From positions 1,552,501-1,616,500 of the forward strand of contig NZ_CP061035.1 in assembly GCF_016743815.1 (NCBI RefSeq): a stretch of 64,000 nucleotides of DNA. Reading direction: 5' to 3'. Each line of letters starts with the position of its first letter. The stretch's first letter is position 1. Of this stretch, positions 26,335 through 35,396 are shown one piece after another. The notes under the pieces were generated by a model. The model was not told the origin of the DNA. It saw only the letters and a program-made list of their open reading frames with translations, and ran no database searches. Made by a program: the position numbers and the translations under genes. Source of the DNA: Sphingomonas aliaeris (GTDB lineage: Bacteria; Pseudomonadota; Alphaproteobacteria; Sphingomonadales; Sphingomonadaceae).

Positions 26335-27128
26335 GAATTGATCCATTCCGTGAAAGCCGTCTGAAAAGGGCGGGGCACGATTCCAAGCTCGCTAGTCATC
26401 CGGGCAATTTCGATATTCGGGAAACGCGTACCAGGATCATCGCTTGCAAACGTGACGGGAGTTCCGAGGGCACCTTCAATTAGTGTGGCGATTTGGGCGT
26501 TGGTCGTATTTACTCCGCTAGCAACGTTTATAAGACGACTTTTCGCGTGCGAGGGAAATCGGACGAGTGCGCCGATGACGTCGGACAATGCTACATAATC
26601 CTTCGCGGTTGCTGCGCCGGAGCGAATGATTGCACGCCCGTCGCGCTGTGCCTCAAGCAATACGGAGTCTAGAAAGTTGTCGCTGCCCGCGTTCGGCCCG
26701 AAAACGTTCGATAATCGCGCGACTCTCACGGTTTCTCGCGAATCCGTCAGGCAGGCCGCTTCACCGGTCAATTTCGACAGATTGTATAAATCCGAGGGAT
26801 CGTTTGGATCGACCGATAAGCTTGCGTCCTCACGCCCGGAAGAAACTTTTTGATAGACGCGCGTCGAAGACAGATAAGTAAGCGAGCTGAAATCGCATCG
26901 TGACAGCAATTCGTTGACCAAGCTAACATGTGCAACGACGGTATCGTACGGTCGGGTTCGAAAGTCGGCCGTTAGCCCAGCGCATTGATATACATCGCCA
27001 GCAACCCGCGGCAGGGGATCGCCACGATTTACCTCCATAACGTTCCGTCCGTCGTCCCGCAATCTACGGACAAGCGCGCTTCCAACGAAGCCCGCCGCCC
27101 CGATCACGACGGTCGGAACGGCGCTCAC
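26331..27128 (-). CDS. NAD-dependent epimerase/reductase of deoxysugar synthesis
   Basis: 265 residues from the GTG at 27128 (GTGA overlap with the upstream epimerase). An SDR fold with VVIGAAGFVGSALV at the start, LTYLSSTRVYQ, and YNLSKLTGE providing the Tyr/Lys pair. Position after rfbF, rfbG, a C-methyltransferase and a 3,5-epimerase suggests it is the C4-ketoreductase finishing the CDP-sugar. Reading further upstream in this frame gives only an antisense-type tail. The exact reaction is inferred. Confidence 0.82.
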   Translation of the reverse strand: MSAVPTVVIGAAGFVGSALVRRLRDDGRNVMEVNRGDPLPRVAGDVYQCAGLTADFRTRPYDTVVAHVSLVNELLSRCDFSSLTYLSSTRVYQKVSSGREDASLSVDPNDPSDLYNLSKLTGEAACLTDSRETVRVARLSNVFGPNAGSDNFLDSVLLEAQRDGRAIIRSGAATAKDYVALSDVIGALVRFPSHAKSRLINVASGVNTTNAQIATLIEGALGTPVTFASDDPGTRFPNIEIARMTSELGIVPRPFQTAFTEWINS

Positions 27129-27658
27129 GCGGCCCCCAGAAGAGCATAATGCCGGTCGGCATCTGAAACGACGGATGGTATCGCCGGCCAGTCGATGCCC
27201 AGTGCGGGTTCGTCCCAGCGCACACCGGTTGCGGCACCGGGAACGTACGCGGCACCCATCAGGTAATGAACCTCGCTGTCCGGCTCCAACGTCATGAAGC
27301 CATGCGCAACACCGGTCGGCAGGTGAAGAACAGTGTCGCTCATGGGGGATAGCTCGAACGCCAGCCATTGGCGGTAGGCGGGCGAATCCGGTCGCATATC
27401 TACGGCCACGTCCCAGATGCTGCCGCGAGGGCATGAGACGATTTTCGGCTCGCCATGAGGTTCACGCTGATAGTGCAGCCCGCGCAATGTGTGTTGCGCG
27501 GTGTTCCGAGAGAGGTTTGCCTGAACCACGGTGAAGGGAAGTCCGGCCGCCGCCATTTCATCAGCGCAAAACGTGCGCGCGAATGCTCCGCGCGCGTCAG
27601 TCTTCACGTCCAGCCGGATCAGGACGACGCCTGGAATTCGGGTGGGCTCAAACCGCAC
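27125..27658 (-). CDS. dTDP-4-dehydrorhamnose 3,5-epimerase family protein
   Basis: About 177 residues of the RmlC cupin family: TLRGLHYQREPHGE holds the catalytic His, VAVDMRPDSP follows, and HGFMTLEPDSEVHYLM with GVRWDEPALGIDWP is diagnostic. I place the start at GTG 27658, nine bases after AGG and giving the family's usual beginning; TTG 27667 is an alternative. Here it most likely epimerises a CDP-linked 4-keto sugar rather than dTDP-rhamnose, because rfbF/rfbG are beside it and no rmlA/rmlB is seen. Confidence 0.88.
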   Translation of the reverse strand: MRFEPTRIPGVVLIRLDVKTDARGAFARTFCADEMAAAGLPFTVVQANLSRNTAQHTLRGLHYQREPHGEPKIVSCPRGSIWDVAVDMRPDSPAYRQWLAFELSPMSDTVLHLPTGVAHGFMTLEPDSEVHYLMGAAYVPGAATGVRWDEPALGIDWPAIPSVVSDADRHYALLGAA

Positions 27659-28901
27659 CGGTCGCAACCTGGATATTTGGCACAGCGATTACAAAATCGC
27701 CGCCCCAGCCCGCAACTTCGAGCAACTGGCGCATCACCTCGTTCTTGATATTCCAAGGCAGGATCAGCACGTGATCGGGCTGCGCCGCGATCAAAGTGTC
27801 GACGGTCCGGACGGGGATGTGACTTCCCGGCAGCAGGGTATTCTGCTTCGCCGGGTTCCGATCCACGGCGAAATCGATGTCGGCGGCGGTCACGCCGCAA
27901 TAGTTCAGCAAAGTATTGCCTTTTGCTGCGGCGCCATACGCTACCACGCGCTTGCCGGCTTCCTTCGCCGATGCGAGGAATTCCAACAGGCCCGACCGCA
28001 CGGCGCGGACGCGTTCGTCGAATCCCTCGTAACCGGCTGGCCGATCCAGTCCGGCCGCGATCTCTTCGTCCAGCACCGATTGCACATTGGGCGTGATCGC
28101 GTGGGAACTATCCGGACGGGCCATGAATACGCGCAACGAACCACCATGCGTCGGCTGCTTCGTCACGTCGAAGATACGCAAGCCCTGCCGTTCGGCAATG
28201 GTCTTCACCGCCAGTAGCGACAGATAGGTGAAATGCTCGTGATAGATCGTGTCGAACTGAACCTGTTCGATGAGGTTCAGGAGATGCGGGAATTCGACGG
28301 TAAAGACACCCTCGGGCTTCACGATCTCGCGCACGCCGGCGACAAAATCGTTGATATCGGGGACATGCGCCAACACGTTCTTGGCGGCCAGCAAGTCCGC
28401 TGCCCAACCTTCCGCTACCATGCGGCGCGCGGTGGCTTCTCCGAAAAATGCGACTTCCGTCGGCACTCCCTTTGCGACGGCAGTTGCCGCAACGTTCGCA
28501 GCAGGCTCGATGCCCATCACCGGCACGCCCATCGCTACGAAGTATTGCAGCATGTATCCGTCGTTGCTCGCGATCTCCACGACGCGTGAATCCGCGTCCA
28601 ACTCGAACCTTGCGGCCATATCCTCAGCGTAGCGTTTGCAATGGGCCAGCCAGCTTTCCGAGAAGGAAGAGAAATAGGCATAGTCCTTATCGAAGATGTC
28701 CTCCGCCGGCACCACGTCATCGACCTGAACCAGCAGGCAGACGTCGCACACGCGGGCGTGGAGCGGATAGATTGGTTCCGGCGCATCACCGCGATCGATC
28801 GGGATATAGCTGTTGGCCAGCGGCTGCATGCCCAAATCGACGAGCGTCCGCGAAAGTGGAGCGCCGCAGCCTTGGCAAGCCGGGAGTGTATCGGTCGTCA
28901 T
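27648..28901 (-). CDS. Sugar C-methyltransferase (SAM-dependent, zinc-binding N-terminus)
   Basis: 417 residues in three parts: an N-terminal Cys cluster (CQGCGAPL and CDVCLLVQ) typical of the zinc-binding domain of sugar C-methyltransferases, a central SAM-binding domain (VVEIASNDGYML near residue 107) and a C-terminal domain with VAYGAAAKGNTLLNYCG. NovU/TylC3-type enzymes with this build add a C-methyl group to a keto-deoxysugar. The start overlaps rfbG's stop (ATGA), supporting joint synthesis of a C-methylated CDP-sugar. Confidence 0.9.
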   Translation of the reverse strand: MTTDTLPACQGCGAPLSRTLVDLGMQPLANSYIPIDRGDAPEPIYPLHARVCDVCLLVQVDDVVPAEDIFDKDYAYFSSFSESWLAHCKRYAEDMAARFELDADSRVVEIASNDGYMLQYFVAMGVPVMGIEPAANVAATAVAKGVPTEVAFFGEATARRMVAEGWAADLLAAKNVLAHVPDINDFVAGVREIVKPEGVFTVEFPHLLNLIEQVQFDTIYHEHFTYLSLLAVKTIAERQGLRIFDVTKQPTHGGSLRVFMARPDSSHAITPNVQSVLDEEIAAGLDRPAGYEGFDERVRAVRSGLLEFLASAKEAGKRVVAYGAAAKGNTLLNYCGVTAADIDFAVDRNPAKQNTLLPGSHIPVRTVDTLIAAQPDHVLILPWNIKNEVMRQLLEVAGWGGDFVIAVPNIQVATGAV

Positions 28902-29971
28902 GCTAAAGCCTCGTACTGATCAATCTGCGCATCACAAAGCGCACGGGCGTCGCCCCCGGCGGCGAAATCCGAATACCAATGTGCAGTCCACGCAACCCCT
29001 GCGACGTCATCCAGCCGAGGCTGCCAGCCCAGCGTGCGCATCGCCAAGCCCGGATCGAGCGACAGCAATTTCATTTCGGGCGGATGGTCTCCGCTGGATC
29101 GTTGCCAAGCGCGCTGCAACTGCATCTCTGCGGTGATCGTATCGGCAACGGCCGCGACCGTCATTGGATTACCCGGAACTGGCCCGAAGTTCAGCGCACG
29201 CGGTGCGTTCGCGTTTTCGGCCAACGCCTGCGCGTAAAGCAGATAGCCGCGGATCGGCTCGAGAACGTGCTGCCACGGCCGCGTCGCGTCGGGATAGCGA
29301 AGTTCCAGCGGGCGCTCCGCCTTCATTGCACGCCAGATATCGGGGATCAGCCGGTCCGCTGACCAGTCGCCACCGCCGATCACGTTGCCGGCCCGCGCCG
29401 TCCCGACCGCGACGCCCGCTTTGTCGAAATAGGAGGCGGCATAGCTTCGCGTCACCAGTTCTGCCGCGGCCTTGGATGCGGAATAGGGATCGTGACCGCC
29501 AAGAGGATCGTCTTCGACGAAATCACGGCCGCTGTCATTATTGGCATAAACCTTATCCGTCGTGACGACGACGACCGCCTTCAATTCCCGGCATTCGCGC
29601 AGCGCATCAAGCAGGGAGGCCGTGCCCATCGTGTTGCTGGCGATCGTACCCAGCGGATCGGCGTAGCTGCGGCGCACAAGCGCCTGTGCCGCGAGATGCA
29701 GGACGATCTCGGGACGCGCAGTCTGAACCGCTCGCGCGACGCTATCGCGATCCGTGATGTCGGCGATCGTCTCGCTGGATACCAGGTTCCTTCCGAGAAG
29801 CGGCCACAAGGCAGGATCTGTTTCCGGTCCAAGCGCATAGCCGTGAACGTCGGCGCCGAGCCGCTTGAGCCACAAGGCGGCCCAGGCGCCCTTGAACCCG
29901 GTATGGCCGGTCAACAATATTCGGCGGCCTTGCCAGAACGTGGGATCGATCGATCCGTCGGATGTCACCAT
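28898..29971 (-). CDS. rfbG: CDP-glucose 4,6-dehydratase
   Basis: 357 residues. SDR fold with ILLTGHTGFKGAWAALWL, the typical CDP-glucose dehydratase start, then HLAAQALVRRSY and YSASKAAAE with the Tyr/Lys pair. Converts CDP-glucose to CDP-4-keto-6-deoxyglucose. ATG 29971 overlaps the end of rfbF by seven bases; an ATG/GTG further upstream would extend into rfbF. Second step of the CDP-sugar block. Confidence 0.94.
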   Translation of the reverse strand: MVTSDGSIDPTFWQGRRILLTGHTGFKGAWAALWLKRLGADVHGYALGPETDPALWPLLGRNLVSSETIADITDRDSVARAVQTARPEIVLHLAAQALVRRSYADPLGTIASNTMGTASLLDALRECRELKAVVVVTTDKVYANNDSGRDFVEDDPLGGHDPYSASKAAAELVTRSYAASYFDKAGVAVGTARAGNVIGGGDWSADRLIPDIWRAMKAERPLELRYPDATRPWQHVLEPIRGYLLYAQALAENANAPRALNFGPVPGNPMTVAAVADTITAEMQLQRAWQRSSGDHPPEMKLLSLDPGLAMRTLGWQPRLDDVAGVAWTAHWYSDFAAGGDARALCDAQIDQYEALA

Positions 29972-30738
29972 GTCTTCCAGGGCGGGCTGCCGCCAGCCCA
30001 CAACTCCTCAAGCTGGCTGCGGTCGCGCAACGTATCCATCGGCTGCCAGAAGCCGTCGTGGAGGAAGGCGGCGAGTTGCCCGTCCGCTGCCAGTCCGGTC
30101 AGCGGCTCGGCTTCGAACGGCATCGCATCGTTCGTTACGCGGTCCAGGACTCTCGGTTCGAGCACGAAAAAACCGCCATTAATGCGTCCGCCGTCACCGG
30201 CCGGCTTTTCCTCAAAACGCAGCACGCGGTCGTTTTCGATCACGGTTGCCCCGTAACGGCCCGGGGGCCGGACGGCGGTGACCGTCGCGTCGAGCTCATG
30301 CGCCTTATGAAAGCCGACCAGCTTGCCGATATCGACATCGGACACACCGTCGCCATACGTCATGCAGAAAGGCTCATCTTCCGGCAACAGGTGACGGATG
30401 CGCTTCAACCGGCCGCCAGTCATCGTTTCGGCGCCGGTATCGACCAGTGTCACCTTCCACTTCGGCACGTCGTCGCCACGCGCGTAGGTGATCGACCCAT
30501 CTGCAAGGTCGACCGTCAGATCGGAGCGATGCAGCACGAAGTTGGCGAAATATTCCTTGATGAAATATCCCTTGTAGCCGAGGCAGACGATGAAGTCGTC
30601 GAACCCGTGCCGAGCATACATCATCATGATGTGCCACAGGATGGGATTGCCGCCGATCTCCACCATTGGCTTCGGCCGAAGATGAGTCTCCTCGGAAAGC
30701 CGCGAGCCGAGCCCGCCTGCAAGAAGCACCACTTTCAC
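29965..30738 (-). CDS. rfbF: Glucose-1-phosphate cytidylyltransferase
   Basis: 257 residues. Begins KVVLLAGGLGSRLSEETHLRPKPM, the nucleotide-binding signature of RfbF, with MTYGDGVSD as the metal-binding part. It makes CDP-glucose from CTP and glucose-1-phosphate, opening the CDP-deoxysugar pathway. It is the first of seven tightly packed genes on this strand running to 25840, most joined by 4-base overlaps. Confidence 0.96.
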   Translation of the reverse strand: MKVVLLAGGLGSRLSEETHLRPKPMVEIGGNPILWHIMMMYARHGFDDFIVCLGYKGYFIKEYFANFVLHRSDLTVDLADGSITYARGDDVPKWKVTLVDTGAETMTGGRLKRIRHLLPEDEPFCMTYGDGVSDVDIGKLVGFHKAHELDATVTAVRPPGRYGATVIENDRVLRFEEKPAGDGGRINGGFFVLEPRVLDRVTNDAMPFEAEPLTGLAADGQLAAFLHDGFWQPMDTLRDRSQLEELWAGGSPPWKTW

Positions 30739-30764
30739 GCGCCGTCTCCCGATTCAGCCTGGCG

Positions 30765-31535
30765 TCAGCGAACGCGCTTGACGAAGCATGACGGCCAGTA
30801 CGTAACGCGTTCGGTCACGGTGCTTTCATTGAACAGCCACTCGGGCTCCTCGATCGCGAACCGGCTATCTTCTGCGACAAAATCGCGAGCGGCTTGCTGC
30901 GGGTTGTTGGTGCCCCAATCGTCCTGACTGCGCGGCGCGCCGACAACTTGCTGCATGATACCGTCGGTAGAGACGATGTAACTGCCGACCGGAACCATGT
31001 CGGCATAGGCGCGCAGTTCATCCAGCACGTGTGCGTAAGTGTGATTGGAATCGAGGATGACGAGCGCACGTTCCTGTCCGTCCATCAGGCCCCTAACCTG
31101 CTCGACGATCTCGGGTGCCGTCGACGATCCTTCGACGAGGTCGATGCGCTTGAACATCGGATGCGCCTCGATCGCGGTACGGTTGTGCGCGCGGATTTCG
31201 ATATCGATGCCGATGACTCGGCCATGTCCCATCGCCTCGAAAAGCGAAGCGTAATAAATAAGAGACCCGCCGTGAGCGACGCCGGTCTCGATTACCACGT
31301 CGGGCTTCAACGTCCAGATGACTTCTTGAAGACGGACCATATCCTCCGGCAACTGGATGATCGGGCGACCCATCCAGGTAAATGAATAGACATGCTTGGC
31401 GTCCCAGCCGACCCGCAACCACGCGTCTGACGCAGCCTTGAAGCCTTCTGCACTGGCCATCGGGAAGGTCTCATCCCGTCCCGTGTCGTCCGTCACGGTA
31501 ACGGTTGCGGCCTTCTCATCAATGATCGTCTTCAT
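30765..31535 (-). CDS. CmcI/cephalosporin-hydroxylase family methyltransferase
   Basis: 256 residues: a short N-terminal beta part, then SAM-type core with PDVVIETGVAHGGSLIYYA (about residues 77-96), IGIDIEIRAHN and VILDSNHTYAHVLDEL. This family (PF04989-like) includes rhamnosyl and sugar O-methyltransferases and is frequent in O-antigen and exopolysaccharide loci. It lies 26 bases before rfbF in the same direction and may methylate the same sugar. The 209 bases upstream (31536-31744) carry a hairpin at 31716-31738 and no gene. Confidence 0.85.
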   Translation of the reverse strand: MKTIIDEKAATVTVTDDTGRDETFPMASAEGFKAASDAWLRVGWDAKHVYSFTWMGRPIIQLPEDMVRLQEVIWTLKPDVVIETGVAHGGSLIYYASLFEAMGHGRVIGIDIEIRAHNRTAIEAHPMFKRIDLVEGSSTAPEIVEQVRGLMDGQERALVILDSNHTYAHVLDELRAYADMVPVGSYIVSTDGIMQQVVGAPRSQDDWGTNNPQQAARDFVAEDSRFAIEEPEWLFNESTVTERVTYWPSCFVKRVR

Positions 31536-31715
31536 TTTCGCCCTTGCTCGATCAAGCGCGGCCGGATCGGCATGCGCCGGGGCCGCTTAGCAGGGGGAGA
31601 GCAGGAAACTCAACCCGCTCATAAGCCTATCGGTCCAGAGCGCGGCGAAGTGCCCGACCGTACTTACGGCGGAATCCAAGCGACGCGTGATTAACCGATG
31701 GGAACCCGGTTTTGC

Positions 31716-31738
31716 GGTCGATCACATCATGATCGACC
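31716..31738 (-). terminator. Perfect 9-bp hairpin after the EpsG-like gene
   Basis: GGTCGATCA, five-base loop, TGATCGACC, starting seven bases after the epsG-like stop codon. There is no T-run on either side, so it may act as an RNA-stabilising or weak terminator structure. Confidence 0.5.
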
Positions 31739-31744
31739 CGACGA

Positions 31745-32792
31745 TCAGACGTTAAGCTGATATGGCATCCAGTAGTTCGCGTTGTCGGCGTAGTTCAGCC
31801 ACACGAATTGGATGAGAACGCAATAAGCGATCACTCCGAGCAAAACGGAAGGCAACGCTTTGTCATCCTGCCCGAAAATGTAAGGCAGCCGACAGTAAAC
31901 GAAAAACTGTAACGGGATGAAGTATAGTGACATTCGATCAACGCCCGAAGATGCAGCCGATGCTGCCAACGCGGCGACCAGAAGGACTGACGCAAACGCC
32001 GATACGGTCCAAAAACTCTTTTGGAAATCGGGGACTACGAATTTCTCGCGCAAAATCAGGAAGAGTATGCCGGGGACAATGGTCATGGCCACTCTTATCG
32101 CCGCCCCTTTGGGAATCGTAGGTGCTGTTGACGTAATTGGTGATCAGTTCGTCGGAAGCATCCCGCAGCAGGATTACGAACACGGCGATGAACGCGAGCG
32201 CGCCTATCGCGCCGTATACGATATTGCGGCGGAGTACCGGTACAAGCAGCAGCGGAAGGATCAAAATCGCGGTTTTATGGAAAAGAGCTGCGAACGCAGA
32301 CAAGAACACCAATCTCAGGATTTTGGTTTCCGATGCATCGGCCACGGCAAGACAGATCAGCCCGATAGCGGCAGCTTGTCTCGTATAACCCATCGCCACG
32401 ACAATGACCAAATACGGTACGGCAATAAGCATCGCGAGTGACGGATTAGGCTGTTTCCAAGCCAATCGACCCACCCCGACCATGAAAATGGTAGCGCAAA
32501 CGGTATTAACGAAACCGATTCCGAGGCCGAATTGCACGCCGAGCCAGTTGACCATCGCATAGCCCGGGTCCGTCGTGCCCAATGCTTCCGGAAGCGCGAG
32601 GAAATAGATATCCTCGTACATGCGCTGATAGGCACCCCAGTCGCCGCCGACTTCGAGGCGTAGACCGATCATCAAGGTGGTGAGAACGCATGCTGCAATA
32701 AAAAATATCGGTTGCAGCGTCTGGTTGGATCGCCTTTCAGCCTGAACCGCACCTACGGCCCATAGCGCGAACAGCAGCCAGTAAGGTAACAA
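31745..32792 (-). pseudogene. EpsG-family polysaccharide polymerase, frameshifted
   Basis: Multi-helix membrane protein of the EpsG/Wzy type. From TTG 32792 (AGGAG six bases upstream) it reads LPYWLLFALWAVGA, then GLRLEVGGDWGAYQ and GYTRQAAAIGLICLA, but near 32108 the frame changes: the text YDSQRGGDKSG replaces the expected YDSQGAAIRVAMTI. Dropping one base in the CCCAAAGGGG run joins it to the frame that continues to the stop at 31745, giving about 348 residues. Either the gene is truly broken or the base is a sequencing insertion. If broken, polymerisation would depend on the gene at 34038. Confidence 0.8.
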
Positions 32793-32914
32793 ACACAGCT
32801 CCTGTCGAGATCGGCCGGCCCGACAAGCCGGATAGGCAGGCGACGATATAGCCCTCGTCACGGCGGGGTCCAGCGCATAAAGCGCGGGGCGGTGGTGGTC
32901 GCCGATGGAGCCGT

Positions 32915-34057
32915 ATGCGCAAGACAATCGTTCTGTCGATCAACTCGAGTTGGAACCTCGTCAATTTTCGAAGCAATTTGATCGCCCGCCTCCTTAGCGA
33001 GGGGTTCGACATCGTTGCGATCTCTCCGAACGATGCACATGTCACGGCGCTCGCCGCACTTGGCGTGCGGCACGTTCCGATCGACGTGGATCCGAAGGGT
33101 GTGTCTCCCGTGGGCGATCTCACGCTAGCGCTTCAATACTGGCGGATACTCCGGCGCTTGCAACCGGTCGCGTTTCTCGGCTGGACGATCAAGCCGAACG
33201 TATACGGGTCGCTGGCGGCCCATGTGCTTGGCATTCCGGTGATCAACAACATATCCGGGCTCGGAACCGCATTCATCAAGGTCAACCTTTTGACGCGGAT
33301 CGTGCGGCGATTGTATCGGACCGCTCTGTCGCGATCGACGACGGTGTTTTTCCAGAACCGCGAGGACCGCGATCTGTTCGTCGGCCAGCGTCTGGTGCCG
33401 GCTGCAATCACGAAGCTGCTGCCCGGTTCCGGGATCGACCTTGCGCAATTCAAACCCGCTGCGGTCAGCGCCAATCCCGAGCATCAGCCGTTGGTGTTCC
33501 TGATGGTCGCACGTTTGTTGCGCGACAAGGGTGTGATCGAATTCGTAGAGGCGGCAAGGATCGTCCGGACAACGCACCCGGATGTGGAGTTCCATCTGCT
33601 TGGGTTTCTGGACGTCGAGAATCGCACTGCGATCAGCCGGTCCGAAGTCGAGCGCTGGGAAGCGGAAGGCGTCGTGCGCTATCTTGGGGCCGCGTCGGAC
33701 GTACGGCCGCATCTGGCCCGAGCGACAGCGGTGGTGCTGCCGTCGTACCGCGAGGGGATGCCGCGGTCGTTGCTGGAAGCGGCGGCAATGGCCCGGCCGT
33801 TGATCGCGACGGACGTGCCCGGTTGCACAGAGATTGCGCGCGCAGGGGAGAATGCGATCCTGTGCCGCGTGCGGGATGCGGAATCGCTGGCGGAGGCTAT
33901 GTTGTCGATGGTTTCGCTGACGCATGCCGAACGGGAGGAGATGGGCGCGCGGGGGCGGGCGATCGCGGAGCGGGAATTCGACGTATCCGTGGTCGAGGCG
34001 CGCTATCTCGATGCGATCGCCCGGGCAGGCATTTCAATCACAGATTCAGATGTCTAG
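32915..34057 (+). CDS. Glycosyltransferase family 4 protein (PglA/WbpH-like)
   Basis: 380 residues. N-terminus IVLSINSSWNLVNFRSNLI and TIKPNVYGSLAA, then LLPGSGIDLAQFKP and EGMPRSLLEAAAMARPLIATD, as in N,N'-diacetylbacillosamine galactosaminyltransferase-type GT4 enzymes. Probably adds a sugar early in repeat-unit assembly. It is divergent from the epsG-like gene and its 3' end overlaps the convergent polymerase/ligase by 20 bases. Confidence 0.9.
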   Translation: MRKTIVLSINSSWNLVNFRSNLIARLLSEGFDIVAISPNDAHVTALAALGVRHVPIDVDPKGVSPVGDLTLALQYWRILRRLQPVAFLGWTIKPNVYGSLAAHVLGIPVINNISGLGTAFIKVNLLTRIVRRLYRTALSRSTTVFFQNREDRDLFVGQRLVPAAITKLLPGSGIDLAQFKPAAVSANPEHQPLVFLMVARLLRDKGVIEFVEAARIVRTTHPDVEFHLLGFLDVENRTAISRSEVERWEAEGVVRYLGAASDVRPHLARATAVVLPSYREGMPRSLLEAAAMARPLIATDVPGCTEIARAGENAILCRVRDAESLAEAMLSMVSLTHAEREEMGARGRAIAEREFDVSVVEARYLDAIARAGISITDSDV

Positions 34058-35396
34058 CGGTCGATTTGGCCGAGCGAGGACGAGCATAGGGGCGGGCGCC
34101 TGCGATCAATGCGACGCAGGCCGCGAACACGGCGGATAGTGCCGCCGTGCGTAGCGGATAGTCTACGAAACTGTGCAACAACATCGCCGTTACGGCGATT
34201 ACCGCAGCCTGAGCGAACGGATCCCGGTCTTCCGCGGCCCAGATGGCACGCGCGCGACGCATTCCCCAGTACAGGAATGCAGCAATGAGAGCCAATCCGG
34301 GCAGCCCGGTCTCGAGCAGCAGTTCGAGCCAGTCACTATGCGCGTGGTTCATGAACGTGCCGGTCACAGACCCGAGCGGTTCCTGGGTATGATAAATAGA
34401 TTGGAACGAGCCGAGACCAGATCCGATCGGGAAGTATTCGAGCGCAGCTTTGAAGGTCAATGCGAACGATGTCTGGCGGGATTGCTCGACATTGGCGGTC
34501 TGGTGACCGAACAGATTGTTGCCGAACGGACCCACCGCGATCAGCAGTATGGCCGCCGCCGATGCGACGATCGTTCCGATCAACAGAGTGCGGCGCAAGG
34601 CCGGTTTTTGCCGCCCGAACGTCAGCCAGGTCCCGAGCGCGACCGGAACGGAAAGACCGATGCCCGCGAGCGACGAGTTGATCAGCAATCCGACGAAGGT
34701 CACCGCATAAAGCGCACCGACAAGAAACCGGGCTGCGGAAGCATTGCGCGCCGACCCGCTGCGCCGGAGCAACGTCGCCTGGAGCGCGGCCAGGAATGGA
34801 ATGCACACCAGCAGCAAGGTGGCATTGTGATTGCTGTTGGCAAAGAAGCCAACCGCCACGCCAAAATTCGTCACTTCATAGAAGTACGCGCTTTCTCCAC
34901 CGATCACCTGCAACGCGCCGACGGTGACCGCGAGCAGCGTCACCGCGACGATCACGGTTGCGACCCAGCGAGCCCGAAAGGCACCGAGTGCGATGATGCA
35001 GAGGAATACGGCAAAGGCCGGCAACAGCCATAACAGGCTGTAGACGCTGTTGTGCGGCGCGAGCGACAGCGGCAGCCAGGGCAGGGGAACGCCGATAAGC
35101 GCATACCCTTCGGCAACCGGGCCGCGGCCGGGCAAGAGCGTCCACAGGGCCGGCGGAAGCGGTATGAGTTGCAGCAACGCGGCCCCGACGAGCAGGCCGA
35201 GCAGGATCACGGCACTGCGCAATTGTGGTGCCGGACCCGTCTGGAGCAACTGCCAGACTGCCCAGCCGATCAGCGGCAGTGCGATGATTTGCAAGACAAG
35301 ATTGGCGACTAGCCCCGCCGCACTCGCTCCACCCAGCACGAGGCAGAGCAGAAGATAGGCGGGAACGAGCCCGTGGCGCACGGTCATGCGGTTCAT
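34038..35396 (-). CDS. O-antigen ligase / polymerase family membrane protein
   Basis: 452 residues with about ten hydrophobic helices and the Wzy_C-type signature FMNHAHSDWLELLLETGLPG in a large periplasmic loop. Such proteins polymerise repeat units or ligate polysaccharide to an acceptor. ATG 35396 overlaps the upstream gene's stop (ATGA) and is used rather than the longer upstream reading that ends at 35609. It is last in the export operon that runs from 41774. With the EpsG-like gene, the locus has two polymerase candidates. Confidence 0.85.
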   Translation of the reverse strand: MNRMTVRHGLVPAYLLLCLVLGGASAAGLVANLVLQIIALPLIGWAVWQLLQTGPAPQLRSAVILLGLLVGAALLQLIPLPPALWTLLPGRGPVAEGYALIGVPLPWLPLSLAPHNSVYSLLWLLPAFAVFLCIIALGAFRARWVATVIVAVTLLAVTVGALQVIGGESAYFYEVTNFGVAVGFFANSNHNATLLLVCIPFLAALQATLLRRSGSARNASAARFLVGALYAVTFVGLLINSSLAGIGLSVPVALGTWLTFGRQKPALRRTLLIGTIVASAAAILLIAVGPFGNNLFGHQTANVEQSRQTSFALTFKAALEYFPIGSGLGSFQSIYHTQEPLGSVTGTFMNHAHSDWLELLLETGLPGLALIAAFLYWGMRRARAIWAAEDRDPFAQAAVIAVTAMLLHSFVDYPLRTAALSAVFAACVALIAGARPYARPRSAKSTARHLNL

